From SKVR01 sp964410015 (lineage in GTDB: Bacteria; Bacteroidota; Bacteroidia; Bacteroidales; UBA7960): DNA of 11,994 nucleotides. Below are positions 1 to 8,100 of this stretch, piece by piece. The stretch's first letter is position 1. Every line of letters begins with the position of its first letter. Below the pieces are notes generated by a model. It saw nothing but the letters and a program-made list of their open reading frames with translations. It was not told where the DNA came from and made no database searches. The stretch spans positions 1 to 11,994 of the forward strand of contig CAYPFV010000102.1 in the NCBI GenBank assembly GCA_964410015.1, read 5' to 3'. The position numbers were made by a program, and so were the translations under genes.

Positions 1-6
1 AAAAAA

Positions 7-54
7 AGAAAATGAACACAGATTTGCCGAAAACAAGTTTTCGGAGTGGACTCA
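7..54 (+). repeat. Right end of a MITE-like dispersed element (copy 1, cut by window edge)
   Basis: These 48 bases are identical to 4932-4979, the right part of a 133-bp element further along. The stretch contains a perfect 8-bp hairpin with a 2-base loop (27-44; arms CCGAAAAC and GTTTTCGG) and ends in GAGTGGACTCA, which is the right terminal inverted repeat of the other copy. The left part of this copy lies outside the window or is missing. Perfect identity in non-coding DNA suggests recent mobility or homogenisation. It sits just downstream of the response regulator gene, which converges on it. Confidence 0.8.
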
Positions 55-93
55 ATTATTAGAATCGTGTATAGTGTTTTTTACACAAGCAAT

Positions 94-816
94 TTATGAA
101 TGTTTTTTATGAGAATGAATTGTTATGCTTGTTTTATCGTTGTTTTCCAGATATTTATACCCCATTCCGTAAACTGATTTTATCTGAACATCAGCACCTT
201 TTTTACTAAGTTTTTTTCTCAGGTTTTTGATATGATTATAGATAAAATCAAAATTTTCCGACTGATCTGCATGGTCGCCCCACAAATGTTCAACAATGCT
301 TTCTTTGGTAAGTACTCTGTTTTTGTTATCTATCAGATATATGAGCAAGTCAAATTCTTTTTTTGTAAGATCAGTCAGTTCATCGTTGATATGTACTTCC
401 AGAGAGAGCATATTTATTTTGATGTTGGTAGACTGAATAATGTTTTGACCCTTAAATTTATTTCTGCGTAGAATGGATCTGATCCTGGCGTTGAGTTCGG
501 CTTTGTGAAATGGTTTGGTTAGATAGTCATCGGCGCCCAGTTCCAATCCCTTTACCTTGTCGTCTAATGCATTTTTGGCAGTTACAATCAGAATTCCGGT
601 ATCCGAACCAACGCTTTTCAAATCTTTTATCAAATCTAATCCGTTACCGTCGGGTAGTCCAAGATCTAAAACCACCAGATCGTATTGATAAATGAAACAT
701 TTTTCCTTTGCTATAGCCAGATTATCTGCAATTTCTGCAATAAACCCTTGCTCTTTAAGGAAATCAGACAAATCATTTCCCAATTCTATGTTGTCTTCCA
801 CAATTAATACTTTCAT
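94..816 (-). CDS. OmpR/PhoB-family DNA-binding response regulator
   Basis: A 240-aa cytoplasmic transcription factor of a two-component system. Residues 1-118 form a canonical receiver domain: the acidic pair E7/D8 in LIVEDN, phospho-acceptor D51 in VVLDLGLPDG, T79 in IVTA and K101 in LTKPF are all present. Residues about 127-227 form the OmpR-type winged helix, with the LTKKEFDLL, VLTKESIVEHLWG and SVYGMGYKYLE signatures. Phosphorylation of D51 by a sensor kinase should drive dimerisation and DNA binding. No kinase gene is present in the window; in an RR-HK order it would lie left of the edge. The start ATG (814-816) lies inside the boundary motif of an upstream 122-bp repeat (TTCATCTG on the plus strand, 812-819), so its leader and perhaps its promoter come from the repeat array. 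The C-terminal tail after the winged helix is short and His/Lys-rich. The regulated genes cannot be deduced. Confidence 0.95.
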   Translation of the reverse strand: MKVLIVEDNIELGNDLSDFLKEQGFIAEIADNLAIAKEKCFIYQYDLVVLDLGLPDGNGLDLIKDLKSVGSDTGILIVTAKNALDDKVKGLELGADDYLTKPFHKAELNARIRSILRRNKFKGQNIIQSTNIKINMLSLEVHINDELTDLTKKEFDLLIYLIDNKNRVLTKESIVEHLWGDHADQSENFDFIYNHIKNLRKKLSKKGADVQIKSVYGMGYKYLENNDKTSITIHSHKKHS

Positions 817-819
817 CTG

Positions 820-941
820 TTTATAATTTGATTAATTCGGTCAGATGGAGCTCGCTAACAGTCTGACTGCATGCTTTACATGCCGTGCATTATAATCATG
901 TGCGTGTGTGTCAAAGACTTTGTCATGGCTCGGTTCATCTG
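820..941 (-). repeat. 122-bp tandem repeat, unit 1
   Basis: The first of two directly adjacent units with an exact 122-base period: TTCATCTG recurs at 812-819, 934-941 and 1056-1063. It differs from unit 2 at about 10 of 122 positions by eye. Read on the minus strand, towards the response regulator, it runs CAGATGAACCGAGCC... to ...CAAATTATAAA. It contains TTGACA (909-914) and TATAAT (889-894) separated by 14 bases, an inverted pair GTCAGA/TCTGAC (840-845 and 862-867), and a GAGCTC site in the loop. A third, inverted copy lies at 11900-11994. No intact ORF is shared between the copies. Confidence 0.9.
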
Positions 942-1063
942 TTTATAATTTGAATCATTAGGTCAGATGGAGCTCGCTAACAGTCTGACTGCATACTTTT
1001 CATGCCGCGCATTATAATCATGTGCGTGTATGTCAAAAACTTTGTCATAGATCGGTTCATCTG
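942..1063 (-). repeat. 122-bp tandem repeat, unit 2
   Basis: The second unit of the tandem pair, in the same orientation and of the same length as unit 1, differing by scattered substitutions only. It keeps the TTGACA (1031-1036) to TATAAT (1011-1016) pair with 14-base spacing and the GTCAGA/TCTGAC inverted pair. On the minus strand the unit opens at CAGATGAACCGATC; sequence beyond 1063 is unrelated to the repeat, so the array ends there. Equal length with only substitutions suggests an old duplication kept in register. Confidence 0.9.
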
Positions 1064-1573
1064 CTATTATTCTGTTATCTTATATCTTAATCTCGATGAT
1101 AGTCTGCTCTGTTAAACTAACCCTTGCCATATTTTATTTGTTTATGATTTTATAAACGCTATTCTCGTTTTTTATAACAAGAGAGCTTGCCAGTAATATC
1201 GCTTTGTAATTTTTGCCGTGTTACGAAATTATAATTATCCACCACCTATCTGTCAATTATTATTGCCATGGGCCGGTTTTTATTCCCCCCAAAAATATCA
1301 GCAAGACAATTTTGATGCAATTACATTTTTATGGATGAATCCATGCGTGTTTAATGTCTTTTTGTTTGACGTAAAAGTAATAAGCAAATCTGTAGAGATT
1401 CTGTTAAAGACTTTTCAAAATAAGAAATTGCATTTTTCTTTAACTGGGTCAATTAAAACAAATAACAGTCATTTAAAAAAAATTATACTTTATTGAAAAC
1501 CTGCCTTTATACGAAAGCCTGTTGAACAGACTAGTTTGCCAGAATTTTATTTTTTAAATTTCAGGGAACATTA
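1064..1573. other. Intergenic stretch without a convincing gene
   Basis: About 500 AT-rich bases between the repeat array and the next dispersed element. A 92-codon GTG-started frame at 1218-1496 (plus) gives a low-complexity, hydrophobic and Lys/Asn-rich product with no recognisable domain. On the minus strand a 16-codon frame starts at 1130 and ends at 1080. Neither is supported. The region separates the divergently transcribed response regulator and peptidase genes, so it should hold upstream control sequences for both, but I see no perfect TAnnTTTG element in it. It could be a decayed gene. Confidence 0.5.
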
Positions 1574-1685
1574 ATGAAACCTCTGTGTGTTATTACATAC
1601 AATGACAAGGGTATAGTCATCAGGAATAGGGGGCATCATACCAATTTAATCAAAATATTATATGATGAACCGAACATGTTTGCGA
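1574..1685 (+). repeat. Dispersed element 'head', copy A
   Basis: This stretch aligns to 11808-11913 with mostly single-base differences (13 mismatches in the first 56 bases by eye) and a 2-base indel. Shared blocks are ACTACATACAA/ATTACATACAA, GGTATA..ATC, CATCATAC, TTTAATCAAA and GATGAACCGA. At the right end of the window the homologous block runs directly into the 122-bp repeat; here the similarity fades after GATGAACCGAACATG. Copy A has a 38-codon open frame (1574-1690) and copy B a 32-codon frame. Most differences change amino acids and the indel shifts the frame, so I treat it as non-coding repeat. Confidence 0.7.
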
Positions 1686-1783
1686 GTTAAACACAAACAC
1701 CAATGAAAAGAGTAAACATGGAGTTCCATCTGAACATAAACTACAAATTATTTACGGGTGAAAAATTACGTTTCTGTTTTCAT

Positions 1784-1791
1784 TACTTTTG
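1784..1791 (+). promoter_or_regulatory. Bacteroidota-type -7 element for the oligopeptidase gene
   Basis: TACTTTTG matches the Bacteroidota primary-sigma -7 consensus TAnnTTTG exactly. It lies 34 bases upstream of the ATG at 1826, giving a predicted leader of roughly 25-30 bases. No good TTTG -33 box is seen at the usual 19-21-base spacing. Its position supports starting the protein at 1826 and not at the upstream ATG at 1703. Confidence 0.5.
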
Positions 1792-1825
1792 CAGTAAAGA
1801 TATTTTTCATTCAAATTATTGCAAT

Positions 1826-3931
1826 ATGAAACTTTTTGTCCAAAACTTAATTTTTACTTTGATATTTTTTACCATGATAAGTTGCAGCAATCAATCATCC
1901 AATAAAAAATCGCCCCCCGAGGCTGAAAAAATTAAAAAAGAACTAACCATTCATGATCATACCCGGGTCGATCCTTATTATTGGTTAAATCAGCGTGACA
2001 ATCCTGATGTCATTCATTATATAGAACAGGAAAATGATTATTTGCAGAGTAGTCTTGAATATACAGAAAGTTTGCAGGACGAGTTGTTTAATGAAATGAG
2101 AAGCCGCATCAAAGAGGACGAAAATTCTGCACCTTTTTTAAAAAACGGATATTATTATTATACCCGATATGAAGAAGGAGAAGAATATCCTTTCTATTGC
2201 CGGAAAAAAGGAGATTTGAATGCCAGGGAAGAGATTATGCTCGATGTTCCTGAAATGGCAAGTAATTACAGTTACTACCGCATAGGTAGTTATGATGTTT
2301 CTCCGGATAATCAAAAAGTTGTTTTTGCAGTGGATACCATGGGAAGGAGGCAACACACACTTTTAATAAAAGATTTGGAAACCAATGAAATAGATTCTAC
2401 CAATATTGAATATGGAGCGGGCGATGTTGTTTGGGCAAATGATAATAAAACTTTCTTTTATACGATCATTGATCCTGTTACATTGCGCTATGTAAAAGTA
2501 ATGAAGTATAACACAGAAAATAAGGAAACCACGGAAATGTATCATGAAAAGGATGAAACGTATTATTATATGGGGGTTTCAAAAACCAAAGATGGCAAGT
2601 ACATCAAAATATCCGTGCGGTCAACCTTAAGTAATGAGGAATTGATTCTTGATGCAAACACTCCGGAAAGTAATTTTCGGGTTTTTCATCCACGGCAGAA
2701 AGATCTTCTTTATGAAACATGGCACCATAACGATAAATTTTACATTTTAACCAATCATAAGGCACAAAATTTCCGGTTGATGGAAACTGCCGATGGCAAT
2801 ACTCAAATGCAAAACTGGCAGGAAGTGATTGCCCATCGTGAAGATGTGTTGCTTGAAAATATCGAAATTTTTGATCGCTATATAGTTATCCAGGAGCGTA
2901 AAAACGGATTAAGACACATGCGGATTATCAACCTTGAAAACAATTCAGAGCATTATCTCGATTTTCAGGAGGAGGCATATACGGCAGGTATTCAAATCAA
3001 TGAGACGATGAATACAAATTTGCTTCGCATTAGCTATACATCGCTCACTACTCCCCGCGAAATAATTGATTATAATATGGAAACAAAGGAACAAACCCTT
3101 GTCTGGCAACAAACAGTGCTGGGTGATTTCGATAAAAACAATTACGAAACCATCCGTGTTTTTGCTTCTGCACGCGATGGAGAAAAAATTCCGGTTACCA
3201 TGGCATATAAAAAAGGGACAGACCTAAAAGGTCAGAATCCGCTTTTGCAATATGGTTATGGATCATATGGAATTAGTATGAATCCTGTCTTTAATTCTAA
3301 CCTGATCAGTTTACTCGATAGAGGTTTTGTTTATGCTATAGCTCACATCAGAGGCGGAGAGGATATGGGAAGACAGTGGTACGAAGATGGCAAATTGCTT
3401 CATAAAATGAATACCTTTTATGACTTTATTGATGTTTCTGAGTTTTTGATTGAAAATAATTATACCCAAAAAGATAAATTATTTGCAATGGGTGGTAGTG
3501 CCGGAGGTTTATTAATGGGTGCAGTTGTAAACATGCGTCCTGATTTATATAAAGGCATCATTGCAGCAGTGCCTTTTGTAGATGTAGTCACCACCATGCT
3601 GGATACCTCTATTCCTTTAACCACATCCGAATATGATGAATGGGGAAATCCCAACGATCCGGAATATTATCATTATATGCTGTCTTATTCGCCTTATGAC
3701 CAGGTTAAAAAACAGGATTATCCTAATATGCTGATTTTGTCTGGATTGTATGACTCTCAGGTTCAGTATTTTGAACCTACTAAATGGACAGCCAAATTGC
3801 GCGACCACAATACAGCAGATACTGATATCTTTTTATACATTTACATGGAGGCTGGTCATGGTGGTTCTTCCGGCAGATTTCAAAAATTGAAAGAGATTGC
3901 ACTTCAATATGCTTTTCTTTTAAATTATTAG
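1826..3931 (+). CDS. ptrB: Oligopeptidase B-like S9A serine peptidase, predicted lipoprotein
   Basis: A 701-aa prolyl-oligopeptidase-clan serine peptidase of the oligopeptidase B (protease II) type, which cleaves short peptides after Lys or Arg. The N-terminal half (about 35-420) is the beta-propeller gate; the C-terminal part is the alpha/beta hydrolase. The catalytic triad is visible: S558 in GGSAGG, D643 in LYDSQ and H678 in AGHGG. The 85- and 35-residue spacings match those known for oligopeptidase B. The PFVDVVTTML and IPLTTSEYDEWGNP motifs, with acidic residues expected to bind basic P1 side chains, separate it from true prolyl oligopeptidase. I start it at 1826, not at the in-frame ATG at 1703: the protein then opens with K2, a hydrophobic stretch and a near-lipobox (MISC, Cys20), and the -7 promoter lies inside the rejected extension. 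It is therefore probably a membrane-anchored periplasmic peptidase. It is monocistronic by spacing. Confidence 0.93.
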   Translation: MKLFVQNLIFTLIFFTMISCSNQSSNKKSPPEAEKIKKELTIHDHTRVDPYYWLNQRDNPDVIHYIEQENDYLQSSLEYTESLQDELFNEMRSRIKEDENSAPFLKNGYYYYTRYEEGEEYPFYCRKKGDLNAREEIMLDVPEMASNYSYYRIGSYDVSPDNQKVVFAVDTMGRRQHTLLIKDLETNEIDSTNIEYGAGDVVWANDNKTFFYTIIDPVTLRYVKVMKYNTENKETTEMYHEKDETYYYMGVSKTKDGKYIKISVRSTLSNEELILDANTPESNFRVFHPRQKDLLYETWHHNDKFYILTNHKAQNFRLMETADGNTQMQNWQEVIAHREDVLLENIEIFDRYIVIQERKNGLRHMRIINLENNSEHYLDFQEEAYTAGIQINETMNTNLLRISYTSLTTPREIIDYNMETKEQTLVWQQTVLGDFDKNNYETIRVFASARDGEKIPVTMAYKKGTDLKGQNPLLQYGYGSYGISMNPVFNSNLISLLDRGFVYAIAHIRGGEDMGRQWYEDGKLLHKMNTFYDFIDVSEFLIENNYTQKDKLFAMGGSAGGLLMGAVVNMRPDLYKGIIAAVPFVDVVTTMLDTSIPLTTSEYDEWGNPNDPEYYHYMLSYSPYDQVKKQDYPNMLILSGLYDSQVQYFEPTKWTAKLRDHNTADTDIFLYIYMEAGHGGSSGRFQKLKEIALQYAFLLNY

Positions 3932-4105
3932 AAGACTTTAACATTTGAAATACTGGGTTGTTTACCGATTTTTTATAATGTTTCTAATTCATTTTTTTGC
4001 ATAGAGCTAATCAGTTTTTTTATTTGCGATTGACTGAAAATGTTATTTGCACTATATAATGCTTATGATATTGTCTGTTTTTTTATTTATTCAAAAAGAA
4101 AACGA

Positions 4106-4795
4106 ATGTTACGGAAAGATACCCTGGAGTTTTTTGATGAGTTGCGTTTAAATAATCATAAAGAATGGTTCGATAAAAACAGATCACGATATGAAAAAGT
4201 GAAAAAAGACTATCACCGTCTTGTAGAGGAGTTTTTAACCGAATTGCAAGTACATGTGCCTGGTATCGCTCATTTGAAGGTGAAAGATTGTACTTTTCGC
4301 ATTAATCGCGATATAAGATTCTCTAAGGATAAAACGCCTTATAAAACACACCTGGGCATTATTATCAGTCCGATGGGAAAAAGAATGCAAAATGCAGGTT
4401 ATTATGTACATATCGACACAGAAAAAGGTTCTTTTGCAGGGGGAGGTATTTATATGCCACAAGGAAATGTACTAAAAAAGATCAGAAAAGAGATTGATGT
4501 GTTTTATGATGATCTCCTGGAGATTATCCATCATGAAAATTTTAAAAATATTTATGGAGATATCGACAGGTCAGATGAAATCACACTGGTGCGGCCACCT
4601 AAAGGTTATGATGAAAGCAATCCTGCCATTGAATTTCTGAAACTAAAAAGTTTTACGGCAACTGTGCCCATTTCAAAATCACTGCTAACCGATAAAAAGG
4701 GTACAAAAAAGGTTGTTGAAAAACTTGTTGTGTTAAAGCCATTTGTCGATTTTTTGAATCGGGGAGTGATGAGCGAAGATCCCTCCTTGATTTAA
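4106..4795 (+). CDS. DUF2461 family protein
   Basis: A 229-aa protein of the DUF2461 (TIGR02453) family, whose biochemical function is not established to my knowledge. Family signatures are visible: the N-terminal helix segment with NNHKEWFDKNRSRYE (17-30), then FRINRDIRFSKDKTPYKTHLG (64-84), the glycine-rich AGGGIYMP (111-118), and PKGYDESNPAIEFLKLKSF near 165-183. Length is normal for the family. I start it at 4106, where MLRKDTLEFF begins as is usual for the family; the upstream in-frame ATG at 4040 would add 22 hydrophobic residues with no family counterpart. No signal peptide is seen, so it is likely cytoplasmic. It follows the peptidase gene by 174 bases and is followed by a hairpin, suggesting a separate transcription unit. 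Confidence 0.9.
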   Translation: MLRKDTLEFFDELRLNNHKEWFDKNRSRYEKVKKDYHRLVEEFLTELQVHVPGIAHLKVKDCTFRINRDIRFSKDKTPYKTHLGIIISPMGKRMQNAGYYVHIDTEKGSFAGGGIYMPQGNVLKKIRKEIDVFYDDLLEIIHHENFKNIYGDIDRSDEITLVRPPKGYDESNPAIEFLKLKSFTATVPISKSLLTDKKGTKKVVEKLVVLKPFVDFLNRGVMSEDPSLI

Positions 4796-4816
4796 AAAAT
4801 CAATCCGTTGATTTTT
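4795..4816 (+). terminator. AT-rich hairpin after the DUF2461 gene
   Basis: A perfect 9-bp stem, AAAAATCAA paired with TTGATTTTT, with a TCCG loop. It starts on the last base of the stop codon and ends in a run of five T. Its symmetry would allow termination in both directions. The stem is weak (AT-rich), so this is a candidate only. Confidence 0.5.
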
Positions 4817-4846
4817 ATAGTTTGCTATATATTCAATATTGATGAT

Positions 4847-4979
4847 TGAGCCCACTCTAAAAAGTCAATTAACCACAGATTACACAGATTTACACAGATG
4901 TTAAATTTTGACAATCAGTGGGTTTGAAAATAGAAAATGAACACAGATTTGCCGAAAACAAGTTTTCGGAGTGGACTCA
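4847..4979. mobile_element. MITE-like non-coding element, 133 bp
   Basis: The ends are imperfect 17-bp inverted repeats: TGAGCCCACTCTAAAAA (4847-4863) against the complement of 4963-4979, matching at 14 of 17 positions. TGAT flanks both sides (4843-4846 and 4980-4983), a possible 4-bp target duplication. Inside are three direct CACAGATT/G-type repeats (4874-4899), a second inverted pair (GCCCACT at 4850 and AGTGGGT at 4917, with GTCAATTAAC and GTTAAATTTTGAC nested within), and the CCGAAAAC/GTTTTCGG hairpin (4952-4969). The last 48 bp recur identically at 7-54. There is no ORF, so any movement would need a transposase supplied in trans. The remaining gap up to the next gene (4980-5137) holds no gene. 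Confidence 0.65.
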
Positions 4980-5094
4980 TGATTTAATGCCATAAGTATT
5001 ACTTTTATTCCTGCACTTTTCTCCTGTGTGGAAGTGTGGGAAGTTTATGCATTTGAACCCATTATTTTTATCCGATTGTAATATTAGCTATAGG

Positions 5095-5101
5095 TAGTTT
5101 G
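5095..5101 (+). promoter_or_regulatory. Possible -7 element for the first PPDK-domain gene
   Basis: TAGTTTG resembles the TAnnTTTG element with one base missing. It lies 36 bases upstream of the ATG at 5138, similar to the spacing seen at the peptidase gene. No matching -33 box is found, so this is weak. Confidence 0.2.
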
Positions 5102-5137
5102 TGATTTTCTGAATATATTTACAGAAAAACTGTATTT

Positions 5138-8100
5138 ATGGATATTGATGATTCCGACTTATCAAAAGAAGAAAAAGCAAAAGCAGATTCCCTTTCCGAT
5201 GATTTGTTCAATGAGGTTAGCATTACAAAAGAAGAAATTCAAAAACTCCTTGCGGAGAAAAGAGAGCGCTTAAAAGAGCTTGGTGCAATTAATCAAACCA
5301 CCCGAATTTTAAAGCAAAACAAAGATGTTGAGGTAATGCTTCAGCAAATTTGTGAAATCCTGCCTGGTGCATGGCAATATCCACAGGATACAGTAGCCAG
5401 GATAACTTATGGCAACAGATTTTTTGTAAGCAGTGAGAAATTTAAAGAATCACCCTGGTACCAGAAAAAAACTTTTGAAACCATAGACGCCAAAGAAGGA
5501 CTTATTGAGGTGTTTTATCTTTCTGAACATCCCAATATAGATGAAGGTCCTTTTTTACTCGAAGAACGTGATCTGATCAACAACCTGAGCGGAATCATTT
5601 CCGGTCATTTAAATACTTACATTGGCAAAAGCCTGCTCAAAATATCTTCGCAGAATACCAAAGAGCAAAAGATTGTTTCCAGTGAGAAAGAAGGCACGAA
5701 AAGCCGAAAATTACTTCAGAAATTTCTGGTAAAGCATCACTCCGACCGCGATATTTATCATGATCTCATGCCCTACAAAGTAAGGGAAATACTGCTGGTA
5801 GCCAATCTTTATGATGCTTATATCATTGAGCAGGAAGGAAAATTTTTTGAACAGGTAAGAGGCGAGTATTATCAGTTAAATCTGTCATCCGCCCCTCGAA
5901 TAACCGGTGTATCTACACCCGAGGAAGCTCTTGAAAAGTTACAGGAAAAACACTTCGACCTGGTCATTGTGATGATGGGGGTGGATAAAACCACTCCTGT
6001 TAATTTGAGCCGTATCATCAAAAAAATATATCACAACATCCCTATTTTTCTTTTGCTCAACAATAACAGCGATATCAGTTTATTTGAAGATAAAAGTAAA
6101 CATCTGAATTCTATTGATAAAATTTTTGTCTGGAACGGTGATTCAAATGTTTTTCTGGCAATGGTAAAATATATTGAAGACCGGATGAATGTTGAGAACG
6201 ATATTCAGGTTGGCATGGTAAGGGTTATTTTACTCGTGGAGGATTCGGCAAAGTATTACTCGAGGTATCTTCCCATTTTGTATTCCATTGTTATTGAGCA
6301 AACACGACATTTAATTGAGGAAGTAAATACCGACGAAACGCACAAATTGTTGAAAATGAGGGTTAGACCTAAGATATTGCTGGCTACCGATTACACTGAA
6401 GCATTAACCCTTTTTGATAAATACCGTGAAAACCTGCTTTGTTTGATATCTGATGTGAAATTTGAAAAATATGGGAAACTGGATCCTTATGCCGGGTTAA
6501 ATCTGGTAGGATATGTACGTAATCAAATGCCCGAACTACCTGTGGTTTTGCAATCTTCAGACAGCGAAAATGCACGGAATGCATACTTGTTAAAGTCGAC
6601 CTTTATCAATAAAAACTCTGAGACCCTTAAGCAGGATCTACAGAGCTTTATCAATTATTACCTTGGGTTTGGCAATTTTGTTTACCGCGATGAACATGGC
6701 AGAAAAGAAATTGCTGTGGCACGCTCCATGAAAGAATTTCAGACACATCTGAAATCTATTCCCATCAAATCTCTGATCTATCATGCCCGCAAAAATCATT
6801 TTTCTCATTGGTTAATGGCCAGGGGTGAGATACAGATCGCAAAAAAGATCAGACCACTTAAAGTCGAAGATTTTACCAATCATGCCCAAGTAAGGGATTT
6901 TATGATTGATGAAATAGAACAGGTAATTAGCGACAGTAAAAAAGGAAAAGTGGTCAATTTTGAAACTTCTGCCCTGAAAGAAGAAACCAATATAGTGAGA
7001 ATGGCCCCCGGATCCCTTGGCGGGAAGGGTAGGGGACTGGCATTCATCAACATGCTGATCAACAATTTTTCCTTTGAGGAGATCATCCCTGATATCAAAA
7101 TAAGAACACCAAAAACAGCTATCATTGGTACAGGGGAGTTTGAAGAATTTATACAGAAAAACCATCTGATTGATAAAATTTATAGTGATAAAGATTATGC
7201 CACCATTCAAAAACTGTTCTTAGAAGGAAATCTGAATAATAACCTGATTAGAAAACTAAGAAGCTATCTGTTTGCTATCAGCAAACCTATTGCTGTCAGG
7301 TCATCCAGTTTGTTCGAAGATTCTCTTATGCAACCTTTTGCAGGTATTTTCGATACTTTTTTACTCCCCAATAATCATCCCGACATTAAAGAAAGACTCA
7401 GGCAACTCATGGATGCTGTTAAACTTGTTTTTGCTTCTATCTTTTCACCCACCGCACAATCTTATTTTAAAGCGGTAAATTATAAAATTGAAGAAGAGAA
7501 GATGGGAGTGATTTTACAGGAAGTGGTTGGAAATGAATTTGAAAAATATTTTTATCCACATATCAGCGGTGTGGCGCAGTCCTATAATTTTTATCCCTTC
7601 TCATACATGAAGCCTGAAGAGGGATTTGCTGTAGCGGCAATGGGGCTGGGCAAATATGTGGTGGAAGGTGAAAAAACCTACCGCTTTTCGCCGGTACATC
7701 CCAAACTCGAAATTTATACACCAAAAGACCTTTTTAAAAATTCACAACTACATTTTTATGCCATCAATCTTGAACTTACCAGTATTGACCTTAGAAAGGG
7801 GGAAGATGCCTCCCTGAAGAAACTAGATATTTCTAAAGCAGAAGAGCACGGTACACTCAAACATTGTGCATCTGTTTATGATTATTCTTCAGAAAGAACC
7901 ATTCCAGGGATTACTCAACCCGGCCCACGGGTGATCAATTTTGCTAATATATTGAAATACGACCATATTCCTCTGGCTAAGACCATTGAGTTGATTCTCG
8001 ACATTGTATCAGAAGCTATGGGTTCGCCGGTGGAAATTGAATTTGCTGTTGATCTTAACAAAGATAAACAAGGCAGAGCTTCGTTTTACCTGCTGCAGAT

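Noticed and set aside
820..1063. CRISPR-like array
   Set aside because: The units are 122 bp and contiguous with no unique spacers; no cas genes are nearby.
1080..1130. 16-codon minus-strand frame (starts MARVSLTEQT) just upstream of the repeat array
   Set aside because: Too short to judge and without a recognisable family; it might be the remnant of a gene cut by the array, but nothing supports that.
1218..1496. 92-codon GTG-started frame in the intergenic region
   Set aside because: No domain, biased composition, no conserved-looking segment, and no clear promoter; most likely a chance frame in AT-rich DNA.
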